This document shows, in pieces, positions 18,066-26,036 of a DNA stretch of 64,000 nucleotides. A model generated the notes under the pieces. That model saw only the letters and a list, made by a program, of their open reading frames with translations. It was not told where the DNA came from and searched no databases. The position numbers and the translations under genes are program-made. This DNA comes from Rhodobacteraceae bacterium UBA6796 (GTDB lineage Bacteria; Pseudomonadota; Alphaproteobacteria; Rhodobacterales; Rhodobacteraceae). Location: assembly GCA_002452815.1 (NCBI GenBank), contig DKFM01000005.1:62001-126000 (forward strand). Direction: 5' to 3'. Positions within the stretch are counted from its first letter, which is position 1; each line of letters starts with the position of its first letter.

Positions 18066-19369
18066 GACTGCGCCTTTTCCTTGCCCTCTGGTCGGCGCTC
18101 TGGACGCTGGGATTGCCGCTGATCTTGGCCTATCTGGCGCGGCGCGGGCGCAAGGACCCGCTTTACACCGCACATCTGGCCGAACGGTTCGGGCGCTACC
18201 CCGCCCCCGCACCGGGCAGCGTGTGGATCCATGCGGTATCGCTGGGCGAGTTCCGCTCGGCCGTACCGCTGGCGCGCGCCTTTCTGGACCGGGGCGAACG
18301 GCTGGTCATCACCTGTTTCACCCCCGCCGGCCGGCGCGAGGCCGAGCGTGTCTTCGCCCCCGAACGCGCGGCGGGTCAGGTGCAGGTGGTCTGGGTGCCG
18401 TTCGAAACGGCCTGGGCATTTCGCGGTTTCTTCCGCGCCTTCGCCCCGAAATTCGGGCTGGTGATGGAGATCGAGATCTGGCCGCGCATGGTCTTTGCCG
18501 CCCGCGCCGCGGGGGTGCCGCTGTTCATGTGCAATGCGCAATACCCGACGAAATCCATCGCGCGCGACAGTCGCGGGCTGCGGCTGCGGCAAGAGGTGAT
18601 GCGTGGGTTTGCGGGCGCCTTCGTGAAATCCGATCTGCAGGCCAGCCGCTTTGCCGCCATAGGTGTGCAGAATATCGCAGTGACGGGCGAGCTGCGCTTT
18701 GAACAGCCGATCCCGCCTGCGCTGCTGGCCGCAGGCGCGCGCGCGCGCGGGCAACTGGGGCTGGACGGGCGCCGGGTGATCGCCTTCGTCAGCACCGTCG
18801 AAGGCGAAGACCCCACCTATATCGCCGCGATGCGCGCGGCGCAGGCCAGTGGCGCCGACCCGTTCTTCGTCTATGTCCCGCGCAGGCCCGAACGGTTCGA
18901 CACCGTGGCCGGGCTGCTGGCGCAGGCCGGGTTTTCACTGCTGCGGCGATCCGCCGATCTGCCGCCGGTGCTGGACGCGCAGGCCGATTTCACCGCCCCC
19001 GCGCCCCTGCCAGAGGTTCTGCTGGGCGACAGTCTGGGCGAGATGTATTTCTATCTGGCGCTGGCCGATGTGGTCGTGGTCGGCGGCGGCTTCACCCCCA
19101 AGGGCGCCCACAATATCATCGAGCCGCTGGCGCTGAAAAAGCAGGTCATCACCGGGCCGGAAATCTGGACCATCGAATACCCGTTCACCGAGGCCGAGGC
19201 CGCCGGCGTTGCCCGCCGGGTGGCCGATGCGGCAGAGCTGGGCGCCGCATTGAGCACAATGACCGACGAAGACGCCGCGCGGATCGAGGCGTTTTTCACC
19301 GCCCATTCCGGCGGGGTCGCGCGGTTCTTCGCGGCCCTGCCCGACAGCCTTGCACAGGCGCGCCGTTAA
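18056..19369 (+). CDS. Kdo-transferase-like glycosyltransferase (GT30), paralogue 2
   Basis: A second WaaA/KdtA family protein, 437 residues, directly after paralogue 1. It looks closer to the standard form: N-terminal membrane anchor (residues 5-27), E65 in HAVSLGEF, MEIEIWPRM, VTGELRFEQP, VLLGDSLGEMYFYLALAD and GGGFTPKGAHNIIEPLALKKQVITGP. GAGAGG precedes the ATG. Its stop abuts the convergent oxidoreductase stop (4-nt overlap). It may be the housekeeping Kdo transferase or a specialised ulosonate transferase; no lpxK, a common waaA neighbour, is nearby. Confidence 0.85.
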   Translation: MRLRLRLFLALWSALWTLGLPLILAYLARRGRKDPLYTAHLAERFGRYPAPAPGSVWIHAVSLGEFRSAVPLARAFLDRGERLVITCFTPAGRREAERVFAPERAAGQVQVVWVPFETAWAFRGFFRAFAPKFGLVMEIEIWPRMVFAARAAGVPLFMCNAQYPTKSIARDSRGLRLRQEVMRGFAGAFVKSDLQASRFAAIGVQNIAVTGELRFEQPIPPALLAAGARARGQLGLDGRRVIAFVSTVEGEDPTYIAAMRAAQASGADPFFVYVPRRPERFDTVAGLLAQAGFSLLRRSADLPPVLDAQADFTAPAPLPEVLLGDSLGEMYFYLALADVVVVGGGFTPKGAHNIIEPLALKKQVITGPEIWTIEYPFTEAEAAGVARRVADAAELGAALSTMTDEDAARIEAFFTAHSGGVARFFAALPDSLAQARR

Positions 19370-20307
19370 CCCATATCCACCGCGACCGTGCCGCTGAACT
19401 GCCGCCCCGCCCAGGCCTCGGCCACCAGCGCATTGGTGCCACGCATCGCGTCAAACCGCGGGGCCAGCGGGTTTTCGGCCACGCCGCCCGAGGCCAGCGC
19501 CAGAAAATCGGCCATCGCGGCCAGGAACATGTCGTTGCGCTCGAACACATAGGGCGTGACCTGACGCCCCTCGGGGGTGATCTGCACCAGCTCGGGTTTC
19601 AGGAAATCAATCTCCCACAGCCGGTTAAGGCCACGCAACCGCGCGCTGCGGATGAACACGGGCGACAGGTAATCCATGCTCACGCAGCCCACCGGCCCGC
19701 CGGGCGCCGCCAGATGCAGCGAGGTGGCGAAGTCGACGCCGGGATAGTCGGCATGCCCCAGACTTTGCGCCGAGCGCAGCGCCAGTTGCGGGAACAGCGC
19801 GCGCGCCATATCGACCTCGTGCGACAGGTCCAGCAACACGCCGCCGCCTTCGGGCCGCGCGGCATAGCTGTCGCCAAACCGCCAGTTCGCGCGCCATTGC
19901 CGCACGTCATGGCCGATTTCCATCGAGAAACTGTAGATGTCGCTCAGGTCTTCGGCGGCCAGCGCCCGCAGTGCAGGATGGTAACGCATCATGAAGCCGA
20001 TCATCGAGCGCGCAGCCACGGGGGCCGCCGCCGCATAGATCGCCTCGACCTGTTCCACACTCCAGGCCAGCGGCTTTTCGACATAGAACGGCAGATCCAT
20101 CTGCGCGCAGATCTCGATCAGCTCCAGCCGGATCTGGGTGGCGGTGGCGATCACCACCGCGCTCAGATCCCGGCGCTGCGCGAAGGTTTGTGCCGAAAAT
20201 TCCCGCCACGGGATATGGTCGACCTCGACCCCCAGCACGCGCAGGTTATCCGCATGGCGTCGCCCGATGGAGCCCGCACCGATGACCGCAACGCGCCCGC
20301 TTACCAC
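19366..20307 (-). CDS. Gfo/Idh/MocA family oxidoreductase
   Basis: NAD(P)-dependent sugar dehydrogenase-like protein of about 313 residues. The Rossmann motif VAVIGAGSIGRRHADNL is at the N-terminus and the family EKP motif is in FYVEKPLAWS, with a C-terminal substrate domain (RANWRFG..., GGGVLLDLSHEVDMA, matching the family's catalytic His region). The GTG at 20307, which overlaps the SDR stop, gives a start just before the Rossmann motif. Cluster position suggests oxidation or reduction of a nonulosonate or precursor sugar; this is inference. Confidence 0.8.
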   Translation of the reverse strand: MVSGRVAVIGAGSIGRRHADNLRVLGVEVDHIPWREFSAQTFAQRRDLSAVVIATATQIRLELIEICAQMDLPFYVEKPLAWSVEQVEAIYAAAAPVAARSMIGFMMRYHPALRALAAEDLSDIYSFSMEIGHDVRQWRANWRFGDSYAARPEGGGVLLDLSHEVDMARALFPQLALRSAQSLGHADYPGVDFATSLHLAAPGGPVGCVSMDYLSPVFIRSARLRGLNRLWEIDFLKPELVQITPEGRQVTPYVFERNDMFLAAMADFLALASGGVAENPLAPRFDAMRGTNALVAEAWAGRQFSGTVAVDMG

Positions 20308-21092
20308 GCCGCGAACCCGCCATCGACGTTGAGCAACTGCCCGGTGATATAGCCTGCCTGAGCCGAGCACAGGAACAGCATCGCATCGGCGATCTCGTCA
20401 GGCTGCGCCATCCGGCCCGCCATGATCAACTCGCCCACGCGGCGCTGAAATTCCTCGGAATGGCCATTGAACACGGCGCCCGGCGCGATGGTGTTGACGG
20501 TGGCCTTGCGCGGCGCCCAATAGCCCGCCAACCACACCGTCAGCCCGTGAATCCCCGCTTTCGACACGCCATAGGCCGAGAAATTCTTGAACGGCATGCC
20601 GTCGTAGATCGGGTGATGCGCGCCGTTCAGCGCATACATCGAGGCCACGTTGATCAGCGTGGCGGGATGGTTGCCGACGATATCGCGATCCATCTGCCGC
20701 GCGACCATGAAGGCGCCGGTCAGGTTGGTGCGTAGCGTGCGTTCGAAATCGGCCACGGTGGTATCGGCGAAATCGGGGAAGGATTTGCCCGCGCCCATCA
20801 ACATCTCGCCGGTGATCGCGGCATTGTTCAGCACGACATTGGGCTGCCAGCCATCGGCCAAAACGCGCTTGAAGATTTCGGTCACCTGGTCTTCGTCGCC
20901 CACATCCAGTTCGTAGAAACGGAAGTTCGCGTTGCCCTCATGTGCGGCCTGCAGCGCCTCGGCGCGGTGGCCCGGCAGATCGGTGGCCACGACCCGCGCG
21001 CCCTGCGCGAGCATGCGCCGCACATAGGTCGACCCGAGCACCCCGCCCGAGCCGGTGATGAAGATCGTGCGATCGGAAAGTTGCTGGTTCAT
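20301..21092 (-). CDS. Short-chain dehydrogenase/reductase in the nonulosonate cluster (PtmA-like)
   Basis: SDR of 263 residues: cofactor motif TGSGGVLG, the LNNAA motif, catalytic Ser in NVASMYALNG and the YxxxK pair in SAYGVSKAG. It ends in YITGQLLNVDGGFAAW, normal for classical SDRs. It lies 3 nt after neuA and overlaps the Gfo/Idh/MocA gene. SDRs with a similar location (PtmA) occur in legionaminic-acid clusters of other bacteria; that comparison is from memory and the substrate here is unknown. Confidence 0.82.
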   Translation of the reverse strand: MNQQLSDRTIFITGSGGVLGSTYVRRMLAQGARVVATDLPGHRAEALQAAHEGNANFRFYELDVGDEDQVTEIFKRVLADGWQPNVVLNNAAITGEMLMGAGKSFPDFADTTVADFERTLRTNLTGAFMVARQMDRDIVGNHPATLINVASMYALNGAHHPIYDGMPFKNFSAYGVSKAGIHGLTVWLAGYWAPRKATVNTIAPGAVFNGHSEEFQRRVGELIMAGRMAQPDEIADAMLFLCSAQAGYITGQLLNVDGGFAAW

Positions 21093-21095
21093 CGC

Positions 21096-21803
21096 TCACT
21101 CCTTGGCGGTTTGCAGGCGCTCGGCCATCAGCATCTCGACCAGTTTGAAGTCAAACGGGCTATCGATGTCGATGCAGCGCTCGGGCGGCATTTCAAAGGG
21201 AATCACGCGGCCCTCGTAGATGGTGCTGGCGCGGCGCAGGTAATCGGCGTTCAGCACATAGGTCGAGGCGGCATGTTCCCACACCTTCGGCGCGGCCTGA
21301 CGCGACCAGACGCCGCCGGGCAGCGGTTTCGACACATGCAGCGCGCCGGTTTCATCGGCCTCGACCAGGTTGAAATAGGGGTTCTTGCGCGCCTCGCAGA
21401 CGCTCATCACCATGTCGGGCTGTTCGGCGGCGAACAGATCCAGCGCACCTTCCAGATCCTCGGGCAGGCGCAGCGGCGAGGTGCAGTCAAGGTCAACGAA
21501 GGTATCCACCGGCGCGCCAAGGGCGGCCTGACCTGCCTCGAGCGCATGCTGCCAGACGCCCCATTTCGGCGCCGCATCGGTGGCCAGATGCGCGGGTCGC
21601 AGGCCGATGTCCAACGCGCCGCGCCCCACGGCGTGTTCATAAATCCGTTCATCATCGGTCGAAACCACCACCGCGTCGATCCGCGGGCAGGCCAGCAACT
21701 GATCCAGCGACCAGTCGATCAGGGGCTTGCCCATCAGCGGGCGAAAGTTCTTGCCCGGCACGCCCTTGGAGCCCTTGCGGGCTCCGATATGGCCCAAGAT
21801 CAT
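21096..21803 (-). CDS. neuA: CMP-N-acetylneuraminate (acylneuraminate) cytidylyltransferase
   Basis: Activates the nonulosonic acid with CTP to give the CMP-sugar donor. The 235-residue protein has the cytidylyltransferase signature IGARKGSKGVPGKN, then STDD, FVDLDCTSPLR, and the C-terminal CIDIDSPFDFKLVE region. Gly is replaced by Lys in the usual ARGGSKG motif. The start codon overlaps the upstream glycosyltransferase stop (ATGA). Together with neuC and neuB on the opposite strand it completes UDP-GlcNAc to CMP-nonulosonate. Confidence 0.9.
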   Translation of the reverse strand: MILGHIGARKGSKGVPGKNFRPLMGKPLIDWSLDQLLACPRIDAVVVSTDDERIYEHAVGRGALDIGLRPAHLATDAAPKWGVWQHALEAGQAALGAPVDTFVDLDCTSPLRLPEDLEGALDLFAAEQPDMVMSVCEARKNPYFNLVEADETGALHVSKPLPGGVWSRQAAPKVWEHAASTYVLNADYLRRASTIYEGRVIPFEMPPERCIDIDSPFDFKLVEMLMAERLQTAKE

Positions 21804-22708
21804 TGGGACTCTCCTGTGTTGTCCTGCGCAATCAGCGCGCTGTAATAGTCAATCGTGCGGCGCCGCAGCGGGCCCAGCGCGCGGTCCGACCAGATCAGCC
21901 GCCGCCCCTTGCGATCGACGAATTCGAACCCTTCGGGCTGCACCGCCAGATCCTGCCCCTTCAGGTTCAGCCCCGGGAAGGTCACCGCGATCAGCCCGGC
22001 CCAGCGGCGCCGGTTCCACGGCAACGCCCCGCGCAGATAATTCAGCCAGCGCCAGGGCGTCATGAATTCGGTCGGGAACTTCACCGCCATGCTGCGCGGG
22101 ATCGCCCGCATCACCGGCTGCGCCACCCATGAAATAAACCGCTCGTCCGCGATCATCGGGCGGATACCGAAGCCGCCGTGTTCGTCAAACAGCGCCCGGA
22201 ACCGCGCCGCGATGAAGCCGCAGTGCGCGGGGTGATAGACCACGATCGAGGAATTGCCCCGCGCATAGCGCCGCCCGCCGGTCCAGCGCCACAGCGCGCG
22301 ACCAAGCGCCCCGAAGGGCAGCAGCGCACTTTGGAAAATCGCGATGGTCTGCGGGGTCTTGGCCAGCGAAAACAGCGCGGTGATGTCGCCCAGAACCAGC
22401 GTGTCCAGATCCAGATAGATCGCGGGCAGATCGTCGGGCACCACGCCCGCTTCGAACATCGCCAGTTTCGCCTGACAGCCGCCGGTGCAGAACTCGGGAC
22501 GCAGGAAAAATTCCGGGAAGGGCCGCACCACCACCTGCGGCAAAAGCCCCGGGCGCGGCCGATCCGAAATCAGCACGACGCGCGGGGCCGAACTGGCGCG
22601 CGCGACCGTCTGGCGGATCAGCGCGTTCAGCTCGTCAACGCCGTATTTGTCGCCCCACAGGATCAGCACGAGTTGCCATTGCGGCGCTGTGCCCGCTTGC
22701 TCCGTCAC
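21800..22708 (-). CDS. Putative glycosyltransferase with DxD motif
   Basis: A 302-residue protein not assigned to a firm family. A GT-A type donor site is suggested by AIYLDLDTLVLGD around residues 95-107, and the flanking sequence (QAKLAMFEAG, NSSIVVYHPAHCGFIAARF) recalls bacterial relatives of GT8-like enzymes. It is the first gene of a minus-strand unit with neuA, SDR and Gfo/Idh/MocA. Acceptor and donor are unknown; it may add a core or O-chain sugar. A stand-alone hypothetical protein remains possible. Confidence 0.6.
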   Translation of the reverse strand: MTEQAGTAPQWQLVLILWGDKYGVDELNALIRQTVARASSAPRVVLISDRPRPGLLPQVVVRPFPEFFLRPEFCTGGCQAKLAMFEAGVVPDDLPAIYLDLDTLVLGDITALFSLAKTPQTIAIFQSALLPFGALGRALWRWTGGRRYARGNSSIVVYHPAHCGFIAARFRALFDEHGGFGIRPMIADERFISWVAQPVMRAIPRSMAVKFPTEFMTPWRWLNYLRGALPWNRRRWAGLIAVTFPGLNLKGQDLAVQPEGFEFVDRKGRRLIWSDRALGPLRRRTIDYYSALIAQDNTGESQ

Positions 22709-22801
22709 TGCTCTACCACCCGATCGCTGTTCGTCCCTTCGTGTATCGGCTTTTCCCGCGCGGAGTTAAAGCCCCCGCGCGGGGCGCAGGCCATGGCCCG
22801 C

Positions 22802-23980
22802 TCAGGGCCGCTCGATGGCGATTGCGGTGCCTTCGCCACCGCCGATGCAGATCGCCGCGATGCCGCGTTTCAGGCCGCGCCGTTCCAGCGCGTGCAACAG
22901 CGTCACCATGATCCGCGCCCCCGAGGCGCCGATCGGATGGCCAAGCGCACAGGCCCCGCCATGCACATTGACCCGGTCATGCGGCACGCCCAGCCGCGCC
23001 ATGAAGGCCATCGGCACCACGGCGAAGGCCTCGTTCACCTCCCACAGGTCGACATCCTCGACCGACCAGCCCAGCCGCGCCAGCAGTTTCTCGGCGGCCG
23101 GCACCGGGGCGGTCGGGAAATCGGCGGGGGCCTGCGCATGGCTGGCATGGCCCAGAATGCGGGCGCGCACGGCCAAGCCCTCGTCCCGCGCCACCGCGCC
23201 CGAGGCCAGCACCAGCGCCGCCGCCCCGTCCGAGATCGACGAGGAATTCGCCGCCGTCACCGTGCCCCCCGCGCGGAAGGCGGGTTTCAGGGTCGGGATC
23301 TTTTCGGGGCGGGCCAGACCCGGCTGTTCGTCCTGTGCGACCTCGGTCGCACCGCTGCGCGTGGTCACGCTGACCGGGCAGATTTCGGCATCGAACCCGC
23401 CCGAGGATTGCGCCGCCAGCGCGCGTTCCAGCGAGGCCAGCGCATAGGCATCCTGCGCTTCACGCGTAAACCCGAAGGCCGCGGCACAATCCTCGGCGAA
23501 AGTGCCCATCAGACGGCCCTTGTCATAGGCGTCCTCCAGCCCGTCGAGGAACATGTGGTCAAGCGCCTGCGCATGGCCCAGCCGCGCGCCCGAGCGCATT
23601 TTCGGCAGCAGATAGGGCGCGTTGGTCATGCTCTCCATGCCGCCTGCCACCATCAGCCCCGTGCCCCCGGCGGCGATCTGATCGTAGCCCACCATCGCCG
23701 CCTTCATCCCGGACCCGCACATCTTGTTCAGCGTCGTTGCGGGCACGGGCTGCGGCAGACCGGCGGCAAACCCCGCCTGTCGCGCCGGCGCTTGCCCCTG
23801 CCCCGCCGGCAGAACGCAACCCATCAGCAGCTCTTCGACACGGTCGGGTGCGACACCCGCGCGCGACAGCGCCGCCGCAATCGCGGCCCCGCCCAGTTCA
23901 CCCGCTGTCACCGGGGCAAAGGCCCCCTGCATGCCACCCATCGGCGTGCGCGCCGCCCCCACGATCACAACGTCAGCCAT
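22802..23980 (-). CDS. Acetyl-CoA C-acyltransferase (thiolase)
   Basis: Thiolase of 392 residues catalysing acetoacetyl-CoA formation or beta-ketoacyl-CoA cleavage. Nucleophile Cys88 is in NKMCGSGMKA; the NEAFA motif, the HGGACALGHPIGASG segment and the C-terminal CIGGGEG motif are all present. The ATG at 23980 has GGGAGGAAAGA directly upstream. No reductase (phaB) or beta-oxidation partner is adjacent, so biosynthetic (AtoB/PhaA-like) versus degradative role cannot be decided here. Confidence 0.92.
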   Translation of the reverse strand: MADVVIVGAARTPMGGMQGAFAPVTAGELGGAAIAAALSRAGVAPDRVEELLMGCVLPAGQGQAPARQAGFAAGLPQPVPATTLNKMCGSGMKAAMVGYDQIAAGGTGLMVAGGMESMTNAPYLLPKMRSGARLGHAQALDHMFLDGLEDAYDKGRLMGTFAEDCAAAFGFTREAQDAYALASLERALAAQSSGGFDAEICPVSVTTRSGATEVAQDEQPGLARPEKIPTLKPAFRAGGTVTAANSSSISDGAAALVLASGAVARDEGLAVRARILGHASHAQAPADFPTAPVPAAEKLLARLGWSVEDVDLWEVNEAFAVVPMAFMARLGVPHDRVNVHGGACALGHPIGASGARIMVTLLHALERRGLKRGIAAICIGGGEGTAIAIERP

Positions 23981-24073
23981 TCTTTCCTCCCTCAGAAATC
24001 TTACCCACGGATACCGAATGGTAAGCATTGCCGTCTAGCCTGCGGTCAGACGAACTGACGCCGGAGGGCCAGA

Positions 24074-24421
24074 ATGAACCTTTATGCCGAATCTGTCGAA
24101 GGCGTTCTTCTTGTGCGCGTGGACGAGGAACGGCTGGATGCCGCCATCGCGATTCGCTTCAAGGACCGGATGCGCGAGGTGACGGCCCAACCCGCGACCC
24201 GCGTCGTGCTGGACATGTCGCAGGTGGAATTTCTGGACAGTTCCGGCCTGGGGGCGGTGGTCGCGGTGATGAAGGCTCTCGCACCGCGGCGCAAGCTGGA
24301 ACTGGCCGGGCTGACCCCGAATGTGGCCAAGGTCTTTCACCTGACACGGATGGATTCGGTATTTCGGATTCACGCCGACATCAGCGATGTGACCGAAGAG
24401 GGGATTCGCAATGCTGGCTGA
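24074..24421 (+). CDS. STAS-domain anti-sigma factor antagonist (SpoIIAA/RsbV-like)
   Basis: A 115-residue single STAS domain. The phosphorylatable serine lies in VEFLDSSGLGA (S56 or S57), as in SpoIIAA/RsbV. In the partner-switching model the unphosphorylated form binds the anti-sigma kinase. GGAGG precedes the ATG. It overlaps the following HATPase gene by 11 nt, so the two are made together. No sigma factor or PP2C phosphatase gene is adjacent; the regulated target is unknown. Confidence 0.87.
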   Translation: MNLYAESVEGVLLVRVDEERLDAAIAIRFKDRMREVTAQPATRVVLDMSQVEFLDSSGLGAVVAVMKALAPRRKLELAGLTPNVAKVFHLTRMDSVFRIHADISDVTEEGIRNAG

Positions 24422-24908
24422 CCGCGCCGCCCGTCCGGCCGCGCGACAGGCCGGTGCCCCGGACCGGCCAGAGGCCCGGATCTTCCATCACAGTTTCGCG
24501 GCCGACGCCCTGTCGGTCCGCGCCGCCCTGCGCGCGGCCCTGGCGCGCTTCATGCGGCAGATGACGCGCGACGAGGCCGGCACGCTAGAACTGGTTCTGG
24601 CCGAGGTGCTGAACAATATCGTGGAACATGGTTATGGCGATAACGGCCATGGCACGATCACCCTGTCGATGGTGCGTGACCGCCGCGGGCTGAGTTGCTC
24701 TGTCAGCGATGACGGGGTTGAACTGCCTGCCGATTGCCTGCTGCATGCCGACACCGTGCAGGACCTGCGCCCGCAACCCGACCATCTGCCCGAAGGCGGA
24801 TTTGGCTGGTTTCTGATCCGCGATCTGGCCGAAGATCTGGGCTATCACCGCAGCAACGGTCGCAACCTGCTTGCTTTCCGGTTGCCATTGAAACCGCTCG
24901 AGTCCTGA
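24411..24908 (+). CDS. Anti-sigma regulatory factor, HATPase_c kinase (RsbW-like)
   Basis: A 165-residue GHKL ATPase of the RsbW/SpoIIAB type. The N-box is in ELVLAEVLNNIVEHGYG, the G1 box in VSDDGVELP, and the G2-like segment in GGFGWFLIRDLAEDLGY. It is expected to phosphorylate the STAS protein encoded just upstream (11-nt overlap) and to bind an effector that cannot be identified here. The first ~25 residues are a variable proline/alanine-rich extension. Confidence 0.85.
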   Translation: MLADRAARPAARQAGAPDRPEARIFHHSFAADALSVRAALRAALARFMRQMTRDEAGTLELVLAEVLNNIVEHGYGDNGHGTITLSMVRDRRGLSCSVSDDGVELPADCLLHADTVQDLRPQPDHLPEGGFGWFLIRDLAEDLGYHRSNGRNLLAFRLPLKPLES

Positions 24909-24941
24909 CCAGAGAGGCGGCGCCTACACCGCGCGCAACGA

Positions 24942-25268
24942 TCAGTTCAACTGGAACTGCAACGGATAACGGCCGTCTTCGAAATCACCGAACAGGTCCT
25001 GCAGATCCGGGTGCTCGACCGGCTCGCCGGAGTAGTCCGCAACAAGATTCTGCTCGGACACATAAGCCACATAATAGCTGTTATCGTTTTCGGCCAGCAG
25101 GTGATAGAAAGGCTGATCCTTCGAAGGGCGGCTTTCTTCGGGGATCGCGTCATACCATTCCTGGGTATTCGAGAACATAGCATCGACGTCGAAAACCACG
25201 CCCCGAAACGGATGCTTTCGGTGGCGGACGACTTGGCCCAGGGAGTATTTCGCGCGGGTAGTATGCAT
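24942..25268 (-). CDS. hspQ: Heat-shock protein HspQ (hemimethylated-DNA-binding YccV family)
   Basis: A 108-residue protein of the HspQ family, linked in enterobacteria to Lon protease specificity and degradation of denatured DnaA. The typical KYSLGQVVRHRKHPFRGVVFDVD and PFYHLLAENDNSYYVAYVSEQNLV segments are present. The ATG at 25268 is preferred over the one at 25280 because AGGG lies 5 nt upstream; the earlier ATG has no ribosome-binding site. It is divergent from the lipoprotein gene across a palindrome-rich spacer. Confidence 0.9.
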   Translation of the reverse strand: MHTTRAKYSLGQVVRHRKHPFRGVVFDVDAMFSNTQEWYDAIPEESRPSKDQPFYHLLAENDNSYYVAYVSEQNLVADYSGEPVEHPDLQDLFGDFEDGRYPLQFQLN

Positions 25269-25454
25269 GGCAGCCCTCATACTGGCTAACTACTGCTTAA
25301 GCACTGCCGATGTCCACAATTCAGCCACATTTTCACGGAAACAGTCTGTGGACTCTGTCCTGACAGTTCAGCGCCGCCCTGCGGCTTTGTGATTTCCTCC
25401 GAGGCCAAATTTGCGTAAAATACCGCAAAACAAAGCCGGACGGGCAGAGCAGTA
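25269..25454. promoter_or_regulatory. Divergent intergenic region with several palindromes (hspQ / lipoprotein)
   Basis: This 186-nt spacer should hold promoters for both flanking genes. Visible symmetric sequences are a perfect 10-bp palindrome TGCTTAAGCA (25294-25303), an inverted pair GTCCACA (25312-25318) and TGTGGAC (25347-25353), and CTGTCctGACAG (25355-25366). No sigma-32 consensus was recognised. Operator function is possible but unproven. Confidence 0.35.
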
Positions 25455-26033
25455 ATGAACAAATTCTTGAAACTGGCCATCGTGCTGATGGTCGCGGCCT
25501 GCGGTGGCGGCAACTCGCAAGCGCCGCGCAACCTTGACAACGCCTGCGCCCTGGCGCGTGAAAAGCCGCAATACTATTCGGCGATGAAACGCACCCAACA
25601 GCGCTGGGGCATTCCGGTGCATGTGCAGATGGCGACGATTCATCAGGAATCGAAGTTCATCGGCGATGCGCGCACCCCGTTCCGCTTCGCACTGGGCGTG
25701 ATCCCGCTGGGGCGGCAAAGCTCGGCCTATGGCTACAGCCAGGCGCTCGATGCAACCTGGGATGACTACCGCGAGGCAACCGGTCGGCGCGGCGCCAAGC
25801 GCGACCGGATTCAGGACGCGACCGATTTCATGGGCTGGTATATGGCGGGCTCCAGCGAGAAACTGGGCATTTCCAAATCTGACGCGCGCAACCAGTATCT
25901 GGCCTATCACGAGGGCCGCACAGGTTTTGCCAATGGCAGCCACAATTCGCAGACATGGCTTCTGGCGGTGGCCGACAAGGTAGACGCGCGCGCACAGCTT
26001 TATCGCGCGCAGCTGTCCAGCTGCCGTCGCTGA
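25455..26033 (+). CDS. Lysozyme-like lytic transglycosylase lipoprotein
   Basis: A 192-residue predicted lipoprotein: MNKFLKLAIVLMVAAC gives a lipobox with Cys16. The body resembles a transglycosylase SLT domain, with the likely catalytic E65 in ATIHQESKF and the SAYGYSQALDATWDDY segment that follows the Glu region in Slt-type enzymes. It would cut peptidoglycan glycan strands from the outer or inner membrane face. It is monocistronic; its stop lies 3 nt from the convergent lolA stop. Confidence 0.8.
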   Translation: MNKFLKLAIVLMVAACGGGNSQAPRNLDNACALAREKPQYYSAMKRTQQRWGIPVHVQMATIHQESKFIGDARTPFRFALGVIPLGRQSSAYGYSQALDATWDDYREATGRRGAKRDRIQDATDFMGWYMAGSSEKLGISKSDARNQYLAYHEGRTGFANGSHNSQTWLLAVADKVDARAQLYRAQLSSCRR

Positions 26034-26036
26034 GGG

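Noticed and set aside
11668..22708. Legionaminic or pseudaminic acid cluster
   Set aside because: No 4,6-dehydratase, PLP aminotransferase or N-acetyltransferase of those pathways is present; NeuC/NeuB/NeuA suffice for a neuraminic-type acid.
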